NCBI RefSeq assembly: GCF_008365385.1
Contig: NZ_QOVF01000002.1
Span: forward strand, 124,001-188,000
DNA length: 64,000 nucleotides
Source of the DNA: Halopseudomonas laoshanensis
GTDB lineage: Bacteria > Pseudomonadota > Gammaproteobacteria > Pseudomonadales > Pseudomonadaceae
Direction of reading: 5' to 3'
Within the stretch, counting starts at the first letter, position 1, and each line of letters begins with the position of its first letter. The position numbers and the translations under genes are program-made. Below the pieces are notes generated by a model, which was given only the letters and a program-made list of their open reading frames with translations, ran no database searches and had not been told where the DNA came from. Positions 18,769 to 29,595 of the stretch are shown in pieces.

Positions 18769-19518
18769 TCAGCCCAGCCCCTCAAGCCACTGGCCGAGGT
18801 GATCGAACACCTCGTAGTGGGTCTTGTCTACTCGCAGCGGCGTCACAGAGACATAACCCTGCATCACCGCATGAAAATCAGTACCTTCTCCACCGTCTTC
18901 GGCATCCCCGGCAACAGAGATCCAGTAGCCTTCCTTGCCCCGCGGATCCACCCACTTGACCGGCTTGGCGGCCCGCGAGCGATGCCCCAGGCGCGTCAGG
19001 CGAATGCCCTTGATGTGGTCCAGCGGCAAATTGGGAATATTCACATTCAGGATGGTGCGCGGCGGCAGATCCAGCTGTTCATGCGCCGCAACCATCCGTT
19101 GCGCAATAATCGCGGCACTCTGCAGATTATCCGTCTGCCGGCCAACCAGCGAGAACGCCATCGCCGGACGCTTTAGAAAACGCCCTTCCAGTGCCGCTGC
19201 TACCGTACCCGAATAGAGCACGTCATCGCCCAGGTTGGCGCCGTGGTTGATGCCTGCTACCACCATATCGACACGGTCTTCGTACAGCGCGTTCAAACCC
19301 AGATGCACGCAATCGGTTGGCGTGCCGTTGAGACCGATAAACCCGTTCTCCAGTTCAAACGGACGCAGGGGTTTGTCCAGGCTCAACGAGCTGCTGGCTC
19401 CGCTGCGATCCTCATGGGGGGCTACCACCATGCACTCGGCATAACTGCTCAGGGACGCATACAGGGCCGCAAGGCCTGGCGCCAGCACCCCGTCATCATT
19501 CGCAATTAAAATACGCAT
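18769..19518 (-). CDS. surE: 5'/3'-nucleotidase SurE
   Basis: 249 aa, standard length. SurE is a metal-dependent nucleoside-monophosphate phosphatase of the cytoplasm. The N-terminal metal site [10 protein letters not shown], the [10 protein letters not shown] segment and [12 protein letters not shown]-like motif ([18 protein letters not shown]) are intact. Its ATG overlaps the truD stop by one base. It belongs to the ispF-truD-surE-pcm run, where stationary-phase survival functions lead into rpoS. Confidence 0.96.
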   Translation of the reverse strand: MRILIANDDGVLAPGLAALYASLSSYAECMVVAPHEDRSGASSSLSLDKPLRPFELENGFIGLNGTPTDCVHLGLNALYEDRVDMVVAGINHGANLGDDVLYSGTVAAALEGRFLKRPAMAFSLVGRQTDNLQSAAIIAQRMVAAHEQLDLPPRTILNVNIPNLPLDHIKGIRLTRLGHRSRAAKPVKWVDPRGKEGYWISVAGDAEDGGEGTDFHAVMQGYVSVTPLRVDKTHYEVFDHLGQWLEGLG

Positions 19519-20582
19519 CAGCTTTCACTTTCCAGTCCACCGCCCGGCTCGTCCGTGAGCGTAACAAGCTCACGTAGCATTGCTGTGGCAAAACAGCCGG
19601 TCGGCAGGGTGAATTCAAGTACAAGACTATCCGGTGAGGGATAATGCCACGTCAGCGCAGCAATGGGGAGGCGCAAAATGCGCCGGGCCTGCTCTACTTC
19701 CGCGGCCAGGAGCCAGGCGACCAGCGCGGGTTCAGTATCAGCGGCCTGACGCTCGATCACTGCCACCTCAGCTGCAACGGGTGGCTCCCCTGCCCCCCAC
19801 ATGGGGCCTGTGGGATGCACGTCCAGCTCCGCCAGACGCGGGTCATCGCTTGCCAGGCGTTCGGCAGAGAACTGACTGCGGCTGTTGGTGAAAGCCAGGC
19901 AATCGCCGGCGAGCACCTGGTCCCAGGTGCCGGCTGCCACCCGCTGGGCAAGCAGCCGGTTGAATATCAGGCTGCGTGCCGTGGACAGCAGACGCGATCG
20001 AGTGCCCCGAGCCGGCGGCAATGCACCGCGCTCCGCCCAACTACGGGCTTCCAGCACATTGCCAGCAGCATGGCCAAAACGCTGCGGGCCAAAGTAATTC
20101 GGCACGCCGCGAGCAGCAATCTGTTGCAAACGCGCGTCCAGCAGCCCGACATCCGCGTGCAGCTGGGTCAGGTGAATAACAAAATGATTCGCGCTGTGCG
20201 CGCCACGCTGCAACTTGCGACTATGGCGACGGCTGTCGATACATTGCAGGTCACTATTCCACAGGGCGCTGAAGTCAGGATCGGCTCGGCCCGGCAATTG
20301 CAGACTGAACCACTGGCGAGTGACGGCCTTGCGGTCCTTGAGACCGGCATAGCTGACATCTCGCACCTTGAGCCCAGCCACCCTGGCCAAACGCTTGGCC
20401 ACCTCTTCAGTATTCAGATTGCGCTTTTCGATCAACAGCCAGAGGTGTTCACCCTGCCCGCTGAACGCGATGTCCAATACTTCGGTTACGCAAAAATGCT
20501 CGGGAAGCGCTTTCAGTACCGCATTGCCGCAGGGTGGGCCCCAGGCAGTCGGGCCCAGGCAGTCAAGCTGAGCGGTGGTCAT
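19518..20582 (-). CDS. truD: tRNA pseudouridine(13) synthase TruD
   Basis: 354 aa. It converts U13 of tRNA-Glu to pseudouridine. The catalytic aspartate lies in [16 protein letters not shown], and the downstream NYFGPQRFG motif is family-specific. Its start overlaps ispF by 4 bases and its stop overlaps surE by 1 base, so the three are probably translated in a coupled manner. Confidence 0.95.
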   Translation of the reverse strand: MTTAQLDCLGPTAWGPPCGNAVLKALPEHFCVTEVLDIAFSGQGEHLWLLIEKRNLNTEEVAKRLARVAGLKVRDVSYAGLKDRKAVTRQWFSLQLPGRADPDFSALWNSDLQCIDSRRHSRKLQRGAHSANHFVIHLTQLHADVGLLDARLQQIAARGVPNYFGPQRFGHAAGNVLEARSWAERGALPPARGTRSRLLSTARSLIFNRLLAQRVAAGTWDQVLAGDCLAFTNSRSQFSAERLASDDPRLAELDVHPTGPMWGAGEPPVAAEVAVIERQAADTEPALVAWLLAAEVEQARRILRLPIAALTWHYPSPDSLVLEFTLPTGCFATAMLRELVTLTDEPGGGLESES

Positions 20583-21052
20583 ACAGGCAGCAACAGGGCC
20601 ACGGCGTGAACCGCTATGCCCTCTTCACGCCCGATAAAGCCGAGTTTTTCCGTCGTCGTCGCCTTGACGTTGACCTGCTCCATATCTACTTGCAGGTCCG
20701 CCGCGATGGCTTCACGCATGGCCGGAATATGCGCCGCCATCTTTGGCGCCTGGGCGACGATGGTGGCATCCACATTGGCGACTTTCCACCCTTTGGCCAG
20801 CACCAGACCCAGCGCATGGCGCAGCAACACCCGGCTGTCAGCGCCCTTGAACTGCGGGTCGGTATCGGGAAAATGCTGACCGATGTCACCCAGAGCGGCG
20901 GCGCCGAGCAGCGCATCGGTCAAGGCATGCAGCAATACATCCCCATCAGAGTGGGCGACCAACCCGTGCTTGTGGGGGATCTGCAGACCGCCCAGAGTAA
21001 TAAAGTCGCCCTCGCCGAACCGGTGAACGTCATAACCGTGCCCAATACGCAT
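20579..21052 (-). CDS. ispF: 2-C-methyl-D-erythritol 2,4-cyclodiphosphate synthase
   Basis: 157 aa. IspF forms the cyclodiphosphate in the MEP isoprenoid pathway. The zinc ligands and signature (GYDVHRF, then [18 protein letters not shown] and [10 protein letters not shown]) are all present. It heads a coupled set with truD and surE; ispD, often adjacent elsewhere, is not next to it here. Confidence 0.96.
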   Translation of the reverse strand: MRIGHGYDVHRFGEGDFITLGGLQIPHKHGLVAHSDGDVLLHALTDALLGAAALGDIGQHFPDTDPQFKGADSRVLLRHALGLVLAKGWKVANVDATIVAQAPKMAAHIPAMREAIAADLQVDMEQVNVKATTTEKLGFIGREEGIAVHAVALLLPV

Positions 21053-21131
21053 ACATGCTCCTGCTGATCTCGATCGTCGGTGATGCCGACAGCTAGGTAG
21101 ATCTTACAGGGTCCGGCAGTTCGCTAGTAGC

Positions 21132-21980
21132 TCAGTTGATCAGCGCATTGGCGTGATGACGCAGATGATCCTCGATAAAACTGGCGATGAAATAATAGCT
21201 GTGGTCGTAGCCTGGCTGCCGCCGCAGAGTCAAAGGATGGCCTGCCGCTTGCGCCGCCGCCTCCAGTGCTTCGGGGCGTAATTGCGCGAGAAATTCATCG
21301 CCCTCGCCTTGATCAACCAGCAAAGGCAAGCGCTCGCTGGCACCGGCAATCAGCTCGCAGGTATCCCAGGCCTTCCAGTCGGCAGGATTATCGCCCAGAT
21401 AGCGACCCAAGGCTTTCTGCCCCCAGGGTACCTGGCTGGGATTGGTCATCGGCGCCAGGGCCGACACCGACTTGTAGCGACCCGGATTTTTCAATGCGCA
21501 GACCAGCGCACCATGCCCACCCATCGAGTGCCCGCAGATGCTGCGCAGCTTGGAAACCGGAAAGCTGGCCTCGATCAACTGCGGCAACTCGCTGACGACG
21601 TAATCGTACATCTGGTAATTGCGCGCCCAGGGCTGCTGCGTCGCATTCAGATAAAACCCGGCACCGGAGCCAAAATCATAGGCGCCATCCGGGTCATCCG
21701 GCACGTCTTCGCCACGCGGGCTGGTATCCGGCGCGACTATCACCAGGCCGAGTTCGGCGGCAATGCGCTGCGCTCCGGCTTTTTGCATGAAGTTCTCGTC
21801 GGTGCAGGTCAGGCCCGACAGCCAGTACACCACGGGCAAGGCGTTACCCTGATCCGCCTGCGGCGGCAGATAGACAGCAAAAGTCATGTCGCAGTTGAGC
21901 GTGCTCGAGCGATGCCGATAGCGTTTGTGCCACCCATCAAAACTTTTGTTGGCCGCGACCAGTTCCAGTGAATCCTGCAT
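21132..21980 (-). CDS. fghA: S-formylglutathione hydrolase
   Basis: 282 aa alpha/beta hydrolase. It hydrolyses S-formylglutathione to formate and glutathione, the second step of glutathione-dependent formaldehyde detoxification. The nucleophile elbow GHSMGGHGA, the conserved [13 protein letters not shown] segment and the late His in YDHSYYF support the assignment. It lies 45 bases downstream of adhC, which catalyses the first step, and is probably co-transcribed with it. Confidence 0.96.
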   Translation of the reverse strand: MQDSLELVAANKSFDGWHKRYRHRSSTLNCDMTFAVYLPPQADQGNALPVVYWLSGLTCTDENFMQKAGAQRIAAELGLVIVAPDTSPRGEDVPDDPDGAYDFGSGAGFYLNATQQPWARNYQMYDYVVSELPQLIEASFPVSKLRSICGHSMGGHGALVCALKNPGRYKSVSALAPMTNPSQVPWGQKALGRYLGDNPADWKAWDTCELIAGASERLPLLVDQGEGDEFLAQLRPEALEAAAQAAGHPLTLRRQPGYDHSYYFIASFIEDHLRHHANALIN

Positions 21981-22025
21981 AAAATCTCCTTCCGGTAAGC
22001 CGTGGCGCCTGAGCGCCGGGTCAGC

Positions 22026-23279
<1,254 letters not shown>

Positions 23280-23281
23280 TC

Positions 23282-24178
23282 ATGACGCCGTGGGAAGGGA
23301 TAGACGAATTCGTCAGCGTTGCCGAATTGGGGCAGTTCAGCGCTGCCGCACAGCGGTTGGGGATTTCATCCTCGCATGTGAGCCGGCAGGTCGCCCGTCT
23401 GGAAGATCGCTTGCAGACCCGCTTGCTTTACCGCAGTACACGTAAAGTCAGCCTGACCGAGGCCGGCGTGACCTTTCTAGCCCATTGTCAGCGGCTGATC
23501 GACGCCCGGGATGAAGCAATGCAGGCGGTCAGCGACCTGGGTGGTTCGCCCAAGGGTCTGCTGCGAGTCACCTGCGCGGTGGCCTATGGTGAGGATTTCA
23601 TCATGCCGCTGCTCAACGACTTCATGCAGCAACACCCCCAGCTGAAAATTGAAATGACCCTGACCAATCAGATGCTCGATCTATTACATGGCAGCTACGA
23701 CCTGGCAATTCGACTAGGACGGCTGCAGGATTCAAGCATGATTGCCACTCGGCTCGCCCCCCGGCGTATGTATCTGTGCGCTGCGCCCAGCTACCTGCAG
23801 AGGCATGGCGCCCCACACAGCCTGTCCGAACTGCCCAGACATAATTGTCTGCTCGGCAGCAGCGACACCTGGCATTTCCAACAGGGCGGCAAAGAAACGC
23901 CGATAAGAGTTCAGGGTAATTGGCAATGCAATAGCGGCAAGGCGGTCCTGGACGCCGCATTACGCGGGTTCGGGCTGTGTCAGTTGCCGGATTATTACGT
24001 GCGTGAACACCTGCACCGTGGAACCTTGCGCGCGCTGTTGAGCCAGCATGAGCCGCCGCATACCGGGGTCTGGGCGCTCTATCCGCAGCAACGACACCTG
24101 TCGCCCAAGGTCCGTCAGGTGGTGGCATTGCTGAAAGAAGGATTGGCCCGCAGAAGCGAATATCAACCGACAGAATAA
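23282..24178 (+). CDS. gfnR: LysR-family regulator divergent from adhC (GfnR-like)
   Basis: 298 aa from the ATG at 23282, preceded by AGGGATA. The helix-turn-helix (FSAAAQRLGISSSHVSRQVARLE) and effector domain are those of a full-length LysR protein. In P. aeruginosa the LysR gene in this position, divergent from adhC-fghA, is gfnR and activates glutathione-dependent formaldehyde neutralisation. The symbol is assigned by this synteny rather than by alignment. Its operator would lie in the 143 bases between the two starts. Confidence 0.75.
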   Translation: MTPWEGIDEFVSVAELGQFSAAAQRLGISSSHVSRQVARLEDRLQTRLLYRSTRKVSLTEAGVTFLAHCQRLIDARDEAMQAVSDLGGSPKGLLRVTCAVAYGEDFIMPLLNDFMQQHPQLKIEMTLTNQMLDLLHGSYDLAIRLGRLQDSSMIATRLAPRRMYLCAAPSYLQRHGAPHSLSELPRHNCLLGSSDTWHFQQGGKETPIRVQGNWQCNSGKAVLDAALRGFGLCQLPDYYVREHLHRGTLRALLSQHEPPHTGVWALYPQQRHLSPKVRQVVALLKEGLARRSEYQPTE

Positions 24179-24215
24179 ATCGGCCCTACAATTCCTCCTG
24201 AAGAATCCGCCGCAT

Positions 24216-24254
24216 AAAAAAGCCGGAAGGGTTCACTGGGAACCGCTTCCGGCT
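24216..24254 (-). terminator. terminator of the DUF4168 gene
   Basis: AGCCGGAAG / CTTCCGGCT (24221-24229, 24246-24254) with an inner GGTTC / GAACC pairing and a one-base bulge. On the minus strand a run of six Ts follows (complement of 24216-24221). It lies about 70 bases past the stop of the minus-strand DUF4168 gene and could also slow readthrough from the LysR gene. Confidence 0.8.
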
Positions 24255-24322
24255 TGCTCTGCTACTCTGATTGACACCCTGGGTGTCAGCCCCTTAGAGC
24301 TTTATCAAAGCATTCAGTGCGC

Positions 24323-24697
24323 TTAGTTGAACTCTTGAGCGCGCTGCTGCAGCTCGGGATCCGACTGGATGCGAGTAGCGATCTGGTTATAGACCGGTAC
24401 TTCGATACCGACTTCACCCACTGCTTCCATCATCTTTTCTTGCGCTTCCAGCTGCAGAGACTGGGCCTGCTCTTGATCCTTGGCATCATTCAGCTTTTGC
24501 GTGAACTCTTCACGAATCTCGGCAACCTTCTCTTCAGCTTCAACAAATTTTTCCAGATCAGTATCGGAAATCGGCGCGGCTGCTTGCTGAGCCGCAGGTG
24601 GTTGCGCAGGAGCACCTTCCTGGGCGACTGCAGCAGTAGTTGCGAAGCCGAAGGTAGCGAAGCAGATGGCAGCGGTAAGGGTCTTGAGATTAGTCAT
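24323..24697 (-). CDS. secreted DUF4168 domain protein
   Basis: 124 aa from the ATG at 24697, with a GGAGA site 7 bases upstream; the longer frame lacks a site. A Sec signal peptide (about residues 1-26, ending TTAAVAQE) is followed by a Pro/Ala/Gln-rich linker and a short helical domain (about 45-124, containing VYNQIATRIQSDPELQQR) that matches DUF4168. Its function is unknown. It has its own terminator and is divergent from a two-component system whose regulator is of the sigma-54-activating type, so it is a candidate target. Confidence 0.82.
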   Translation of the reverse strand: MTNLKTLTAAICFATFGFATTAAVAQEGAPAQPPAAQQAAAPISDTDLEKFVEAEEKVAEIREEFTQKLNDAKDQEQAQSLQLEAQEKMMEAVGEVGIEVPVYNQIATRIQSDPELQQRAQEFN

Positions 24698-24732
24698 ATT
24701 GTTTCTCCATTGGTTAGAGTCCCTGATAACTA

Positions 24733-24749
24733 TCCATTTACCATGCCAA
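24733..24749 (-). promoter_or_regulatory. possible sigma-54 promoter of the DUF4168 gene (imperfect)
   Basis: Minus-strand sequence TTGGCATGGTAAATGGA. The -24 part (TTGGCATGG) fits the consensus YTGGCACGR well. The -12 part is ATGGA rather than TTGCA, so the conserved GC is GG. It lies about 36 bases from the ATG. The weak -12 element keeps confidence low. Confidence 0.3.
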
Positions 24750-24862
24750 CGATTGAAAAAATCATATAAATAACTGTTTTTGTTGGTAATTATTAAAATA
24801 TACGATTCTGCCAATGCTCAGCCACTAGCCAATTAACAGCTTTGTCTGTATCTTTTTTAAAC

Positions 24863-26416
24863 ATGAGCAAAAATTACCCGTACAAATCTGACACACAATG
24901 GTGGAAGCGCCCCTGGACCAGCGTCAGTGGATTGCAACGCACTCTGCTGCTGTTTGTGGTACTGCCATTACTGCTATTGACCGCGCTGGGTATTCGTTTT
25001 GGCCTGGGCCAGGCCAGCCAGTTTCAGGAGCAGCGCCTGAAGAACGACCTCGAGCTCATTGGCCGAGCTATCAGTATCCCGGTCGGCGCGGCGCTCGGCG
25101 AGAACGATCAAGAGGCTATAGAACTCGCGCTGGGCTCGGTGTTCGTTCTTGGTGAGGTGTACGGCGCGTCGGTATTCGATGTTGACGGAACGCGCATCGC
25201 CGCTGCAGGCATTACTGAAAGTGACCTCAGCCGTACCAGCATCCCGGAACGCATCGTCACCACGGGCGAAGGCCAGGAAGCCTACAGCCGAGTGGCAGGC
25301 CGTGACCTGTTTTCGCACTTCCTGCCGCTGTTCGATCATACCGGACAGATAAAGGGCCTGATCCAGATCACGCGGCGAGCCAGCGACTTCGGTCGCGCGC
25401 TTGACCAACTGACTATTATTGCCTGGCTGGTCTGGTCACTGCTCGGCCTGACCATCATCAGCGCCGTCATGCTCGGCCACTATGGCGGCGTCGGGCGTCA
25501 CGTCGACAAGCTGCTGGCGCATATGCAGCGCGTCGCCGCAGGCGATCATTCGCACCGTGCCGCCCCGGATGGACCAAGCGAGGTCGCCAGCCTGGCCAAT
25601 GGCCTGAACAGCATGCTCGATAGCATCGAGCAGGCGCAGCGTGAGCTGGAAGCCCATCGTCAGGCAGAAACCGCCTTGTTAGCTCGACTCAAAGACAACG
25701 AAAAGATGGTTGCCATCGGCGGCATGGCCAGAGGCATCGCCCATGAATTGGGCGCCCCCTTGAGCGTCATCGACGGGCGCGCCCGCCGCCTGCAAAAAAC
25801 CGAGGGGCTGGACGCGCGCCAGCAACGGCAGCTGGAGGGCATACGCTCTCAGGTGTGGCGCCTGACGCGCACGGTAAAGCAACTGCTGGATTATTGCCGG
25901 CCAGCGGCCACGCAGCATCGCAACATAGCTCCGACATTGCTGCTGGAAGGCGTAGCCGAATCCATCCGCCCTGAGGTAGAGGCGGCAGACAAACAGATGC
26001 GCATTGAGCTGCCGCAGCATATACCCAGCCTTTATGCCGACGCCGGCCGTCTGGAACTGGCGCTGCTCAATCTGGCCCGCAACGCCCTGCAGGCTGCCCG
26101 CAGCCAGATCAGTATCAACCTTACTGAAGAACCCCAGATGCTGGTCATCTGTATAGATGATGACGGTGACGGCCTGCCCGAGGGCCCGGTCGAGCAATTA
26201 CTCGAGCCTTTCTATACCACCAAGTCTCCCGGCGAGGGTACCGGGCTGGGTCTGGCCATCGTCCAGGCCGTTGCCGAAGAACATCAGGGCGAGTTGGTCC
26301 TGGGCAAGAGCCCCTTTGGCGGTTGCCGGGCGTGCCTGAGGTTACCCATACCACCCGCCGAGCACACGCAAGATACACCCCAGCCACCGGAGAACCTGAC
26401 CCATGTCGCAGACTGA
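24863..26416 (+). CDS. sensor histidine kinase
   Basis: 517 aa from the ATG at 24863; an in-frame TTG at 24842 is less likely. Two membrane helices (about 25-48 and 182-203) flank a ~130-aa periplasmic sensor region. HAMP, a dimerisation/phosphoacceptor helix (GIAHELGAPLSVIDGR) and an ATPase domain follow, with N box (LNLARNALQAA), DDGDGLPEG and GEGTGLGLAIV. It autophosphorylates on His and passes phosphate to the regulator whose gene overlaps by 14 bases. The signal is unknown. Confidence 0.93.
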   Translation: MSKNYPYKSDTQWWKRPWTSVSGLQRTLLLFVVLPLLLLTALGIRFGLGQASQFQEQRLKNDLELIGRAISIPVGAALGENDQEAIELALGSVFVLGEVYGASVFDVDGTRIAAAGITESDLSRTSIPERIVTTGEGQEAYSRVAGRDLFSHFLPLFDHTGQIKGLIQITRRASDFGRALDQLTIIAWLVWSLLGLTIISAVMLGHYGGVGRHVDKLLAHMQRVAAGDHSHRAAPDGPSEVASLANGLNSMLDSIEQAQRELEAHRQAETALLARLKDNEKMVAIGGMARGIAHELGAPLSVIDGRARRLQKTEGLDARQQRQLEGIRSQVWRLTRTVKQLLDYCRPAATQHRNIAPTLLLEGVAESIRPEVEAADKQMRIELPQHIPSLYADAGRLELALLNLARNALQAARSQISINLTEEPQMLVICIDDDGDGLPEGPVEQLLEPFYTTKSPGEGTGLGLAIVQAVAEEHQGELVLGKSPFGGCRACLRLPIPPAEHTQDTPQPPENLTHVAD

Positions 26417-27782
26417 ACATGTATTGCTGGTCGAAGACGACAGCGGACTCAGAGAGTTATTGCAGGAAGAACTGGAAAGCGAGGGTTATCGCGTCACCGC
26501 ATGCGGCGATGCGGAAAAGGGTCTTGCGGTCCTTGGCCAGGAGCCGGTCGACCTGCTGGTCAGCGACCTGCGCCTACCCGGTGCCAACGGGCTGAGTCTG
26601 CTGCCCGCTACTCAGAAGGCCGACGCGCCGCCAGCGGTACTGATCATCACCGCTTTTGGCTCGGTGCAGCAGGCGGTCGAATCGCTCAAGGCCGGGGCGG
26701 ATGATTTTCTCACCAAGCCGCTGGAGATGGATCACTTTCTGCTCACCGTAACCCGCTTGCTGGAAAATCGGCGTCTGCGCAACGAGGTCAAGCATTACCG
26801 GTCATTACTTGCCGTGCGACAGTTCAACGGCATTCTCGGGCAAAGCCCGGCGATGCTGCAGCTGTTCGACCAGATCAGACAAATCGCCCAGGCCGACGGG
26901 CCGGTGCTGGTGCAAGGTGAAAGCGGCACGGGCAAGGAATTGGTGGCCCGCGCATTGCACGAGCAGAGCTCGCGCAAGGACAAGCCCTACATGATGGTCA
27001 ACTGCGGCGGCATTCCCAGCGAACTGATGGAAAGCGAATTCTTCGGCCATGCGGCCGGTGCTTTTACTGGCGCTCGGACCCAGCGCGCAGGCTTGTTCCA
27101 GCAGGCCGACGGCGGCACCCTTCTGCTTGATGAGTTGGGCGAGATGCCGCTGGCGTTGCAGGCCAAACTATTGCGAGCCCTGCAGGACGGGCGCATCCGT
27201 CCGGTCGGCAGCGACCACGAAATTCAGGTTGATGTACGGGTTCTGGCGGCGACAAACCGTAACCTGACCCAGGCGGTAGCTGACGGCAGCTTCCGCGAAG
27301 ATCTGTTCTACCGCCTGGAAACCTTTGCCCTGCAGGTACCGCCGTTACGCGCGCGCGGTGAGGATGTGCAACTACTCGCAGAGTTCTTCCTTACCCGTTT
27401 CAACGCCCGGCAACATCGCGTGATCAAGGGTTTCAGCGACGATGCGCTCAAAGCGCTGCTCAGCTACAGCTTTCCCGGCAACGTGCGCGAGCTGCAGAAT
27501 GCGGTGGAGCGCTCGGCCACTTTCTGCGATAGCCCCTTGATTGAGGCGCGGCATCTGCCCCAGCGTATTCTCGAGCAACCCGACGAGCTGCCGATCACCG
27601 AAAGTGCTGAGTCCATGCCCGCCCCGCTCGTGGCCGGCGCTGATCCTGCTGGCATGCCGAGCCTGGAAAGTGTGCAACGGCGCTATATTCATCAGGTGCT
27701 CAAGGCAACACAGGGCAACAAACGCAAGGCCGCCGACATACTCGGCATCACCCGGCGCACGCTGTATCGCTGGCTAACCTGA
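26403..27782 (+). CDS. NtrC-family sigma-54-dependent response regulator
   Basis: 459 aa. The receiver domain (1-120) has the acidic pair EDD and phosphoacceptor Asp55 (LLVSDLRLPG). The AAA+ domain has Walker A GESGTGKE, the sigma-54 contact loop GAFTGA and LLLDELGEMP. The C-terminal Fis-type helix-turn-helix is RKAADILGITRRTLYRWL. All signatures are intact, so it should activate RpoN promoters when phosphorylated by the overlapping kinase. The nearest target candidate is the divergent DUF4168 gene. Confidence 0.94.
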   Translation: MSQTEHVLLVEDDSGLRELLQEELESEGYRVTACGDAEKGLAVLGQEPVDLLVSDLRLPGANGLSLLPATQKADAPPAVLIITAFGSVQQAVESLKAGADDFLTKPLEMDHFLLTVTRLLENRRLRNEVKHYRSLLAVRQFNGILGQSPAMLQLFDQIRQIAQADGPVLVQGESGTGKELVARALHEQSSRKDKPYMMVNCGGIPSELMESEFFGHAAGAFTGARTQRAGLFQQADGGTLLLDELGEMPLALQAKLLRALQDGRIRPVGSDHEIQVDVRVLAATNRNLTQAVADGSFREDLFYRLETFALQVPPLRARGEDVQLLAEFFLTRFNARQHRVIKGFSDDALKALLSYSFPGNVRELQNAVERSATFCDSPLIEARHLPQRILEQPDELPITESAESMPAPLVAGADPAGMPSLESVQRRYIHQVLKATQGNKRKAADILGITRRTLYRWLT

Positions 27783-27890
27783 CGCGGCCATGATCAGCCG
27801 CTGGAATGCAGTTTGATTCCACTGGTGATTAGCTCTCACAGCCACACTGGCGCGCGGCTAATCTGTGTTCTTTTAGCCTGAGAGTGGACC

Positions 27891-28568
27891 ATGTCTTTTG
27901 CCAAAGCGTTTTTCGATGTAGGCCTGTTTACCAACCAGGCCGGCGCCATGCGTGATTATTATCAGCAGCTCGACTTGAGCTTCGACCATAGCCTCAAGCT
28001 GGGTGGCGGTGTGCTTCAGCACCGTTATCAGGCCGACGACGCAGTATTGAAGATCAACGATGCGCGCGACCCGCTCCCCGAAGCGCCGGCCCACGCCTTG
28101 ACGGAACTGTTGATTGCGCTGCCAGGCTGCTCTGAGGCGGTGCAGAAGCAGGATCCAGACGGCAACTGCATCAGGCTGGTTCCACCCGGAGAGGATGACA
28201 TTCAGGGTCTGGCCTTGCGCATGTCGGTAAGCGATGTCGCCACCAGTACGCGCTTTTACACCGAGGTGTTAGGGTTACATGAACTGCGTCCTGGCGTGCT
28301 CAGTTGCGGCAAAGGCCTATTGCTGCTGCAAGCCTCCGGGCAGCCGCCCTGCGCCGCCTCACCGCTGGCAGCGCGCGGTTTGAGATACCTGACCTTGCAA
28401 ATATTTGATTGCGATAAAACCTACGCCCATGCCATTGGGCATGGCGCCACAGGGGTCAGGGAGCCGGTGAATATGGGCAGCACGGCCAGAATCGCCTTTA
28501 TCCAGGATCCGGACGGAGTCTGGATAGAGCTGTCGCAACGCGCTTCGGTAACGGGCAAAAGCCTTTAG
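27891..28568 (+). CDS. VOC superfamily (glyoxalase-like) protein
   Basis: 225 aa with two vicinal-oxygen-chelate modules. The C-terminal module (about 105-215) is clear: LRMSVSDVATSTRFYTEVLGL and AFIQDPDGVWIEL, with the terminal Glu as a possible metal ligand. The N-terminal module is more diverged. The family includes glyoxalase I, dioxygenases and resistance proteins; the reaction cannot be assigned. It stands alone between the response regulator and the solute-binding-like gene. Confidence 0.8.
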   Translation: MSFAKAFFDVGLFTNQAGAMRDYYQQLDLSFDHSLKLGGGVLQHRYQADDAVLKINDARDPLPEAPAHALTELLIALPGCSEAVQKQDPDGNCIRLVPPGEDDIQGLALRMSVSDVATSTRFYTEVLGLHELRPGVLSCGKGLLLLQASGQPPCAASPLAARGLRYLTLQIFDCDKTYAHAIGHGATGVREPVNMGSTARIAFIQDPDGVWIELSQRASVTGKSL

Positions 28569-28661
28569 AGCAGCTACACTAATTTCCATAATTTTGTATA
28601 CTCCGAAGCTATGGAAGGCGTGAGGTTCTCAAAGAACCCTGCCGAAATGACAGGATATTGA

Positions 28662-29489
28662 ATGGACTCTTCTCTCGACAAGGCTGTTGTGAGGTTACCT
28701 GGCGAGCGCATCAGCACAGCGATGCGCTGGACGCTGCTGATCGCTCTGATCGTCATCTGCTACCCCGCGCTGGGCGAAGAACCGCTCAGACTGGTTACCG
28801 GCGAAAAGTATCCGCCCTTCACCGGCAGCGACCTGCAAGACGGCGGCGTAATCACCGCACTGGTCAGTCATGCCTATGCCCGCAACAATGTTGCCACGCA
28901 AGTTGACTTCAAACCCTGGGTGAGGGGCTATGAAGACAGCCTGAAGCTCGAGTACGACGCCACCTTCCCGTATATCTCCACCGCCGAACGCGAAGCCAAC
29001 TTTTTATTCTCCGACCCTTTGTACATGCTGAAAATGCGTCTGTACGTGGAGCCTGAGAGCCGCTGGCGTGAAGGTTCGCCTGCTGAACTGGGCGGCGCAG
29101 TATTCTGCCTTCCCGTCGGCTACGAGTTTGCCGGCTGGGTATCCGAGCAGCGTGAGGAGCTGACTTTTGTCAGACCCCGCACCATCGAGCAATGCCATGA
29201 AATGATGCTGCGTGACCGTGTGGATGTGCTGATCAGCAATCCAGCCAACGTTGCTTATTTGGCCACCCTGGCCCGCAGTAAATCCCGGCATGTCACGCTG
29301 CGCGAGCTACCCGCGCCGCTAGCCGACGTCACACTGCATTTGATGATCCCCGCACATCACCCCCAGGCCACTCACCTGCTTGACCGCTTCAATGACGGCT
29401 TGCGGCAACTGCACAGCAGCGGTGACTTCGAACGCCTCTTTACCGCCCATCCTGACTACCAGGTGGTACGCTCCCGGGCGGAGCGCTGA
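28662..29489 (+). CDS. periplasmic solute-binding-like protein (SBP_bac_3 type)
   Basis: 275 aa. The ATG at 28662 has an AGGA site 7 bases upstream. A hydrophobic signal (MRWTLLIALIVICYPALGEE) begins only at residue 21, so the ATG at 28722 is an alternative. The mature part (LRLVTGEKYPPFTG, then DATFPYISTAEREANFLFSDPLY) matches the type-3 extracellular solute-binding fold, often annotated as amino-acid transporter substrate-binding protein. No ABC permease is adjacent, so it may be a stand-alone sensor-like binder. The macAB operon follows. Confidence 0.8.
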   Translation: MDSSLDKAVVRLPGERISTAMRWTLLIALIVICYPALGEEPLRLVTGEKYPPFTGSDLQDGGVITALVSHAYARNNVATQVDFKPWVRGYEDSLKLEYDATFPYISTAEREANFLFSDPLYMLKMRLYVEPESRWREGSPAELGGAVFCLPVGYEFAGWVSEQREELTFVRPRTIEQCHEMMLRDRVDVLISNPANVAYLATLARSKSRHVTLRELPAPLADVTLHLMIPAHHPQATHLLDRFNDGLRQLHSSGDFERLFTAHPDYQVVRSRAER

Positions 29490-29595
29490 TACCGATCTGG
29501 ACACGGGTCTTTACAGTCTCTTTACCCAAAACAGCCGCGCCCTGACGTCCTCGCCTGTAAACTTGCAGGCAATTACTCGATCTGGATACCGACCC

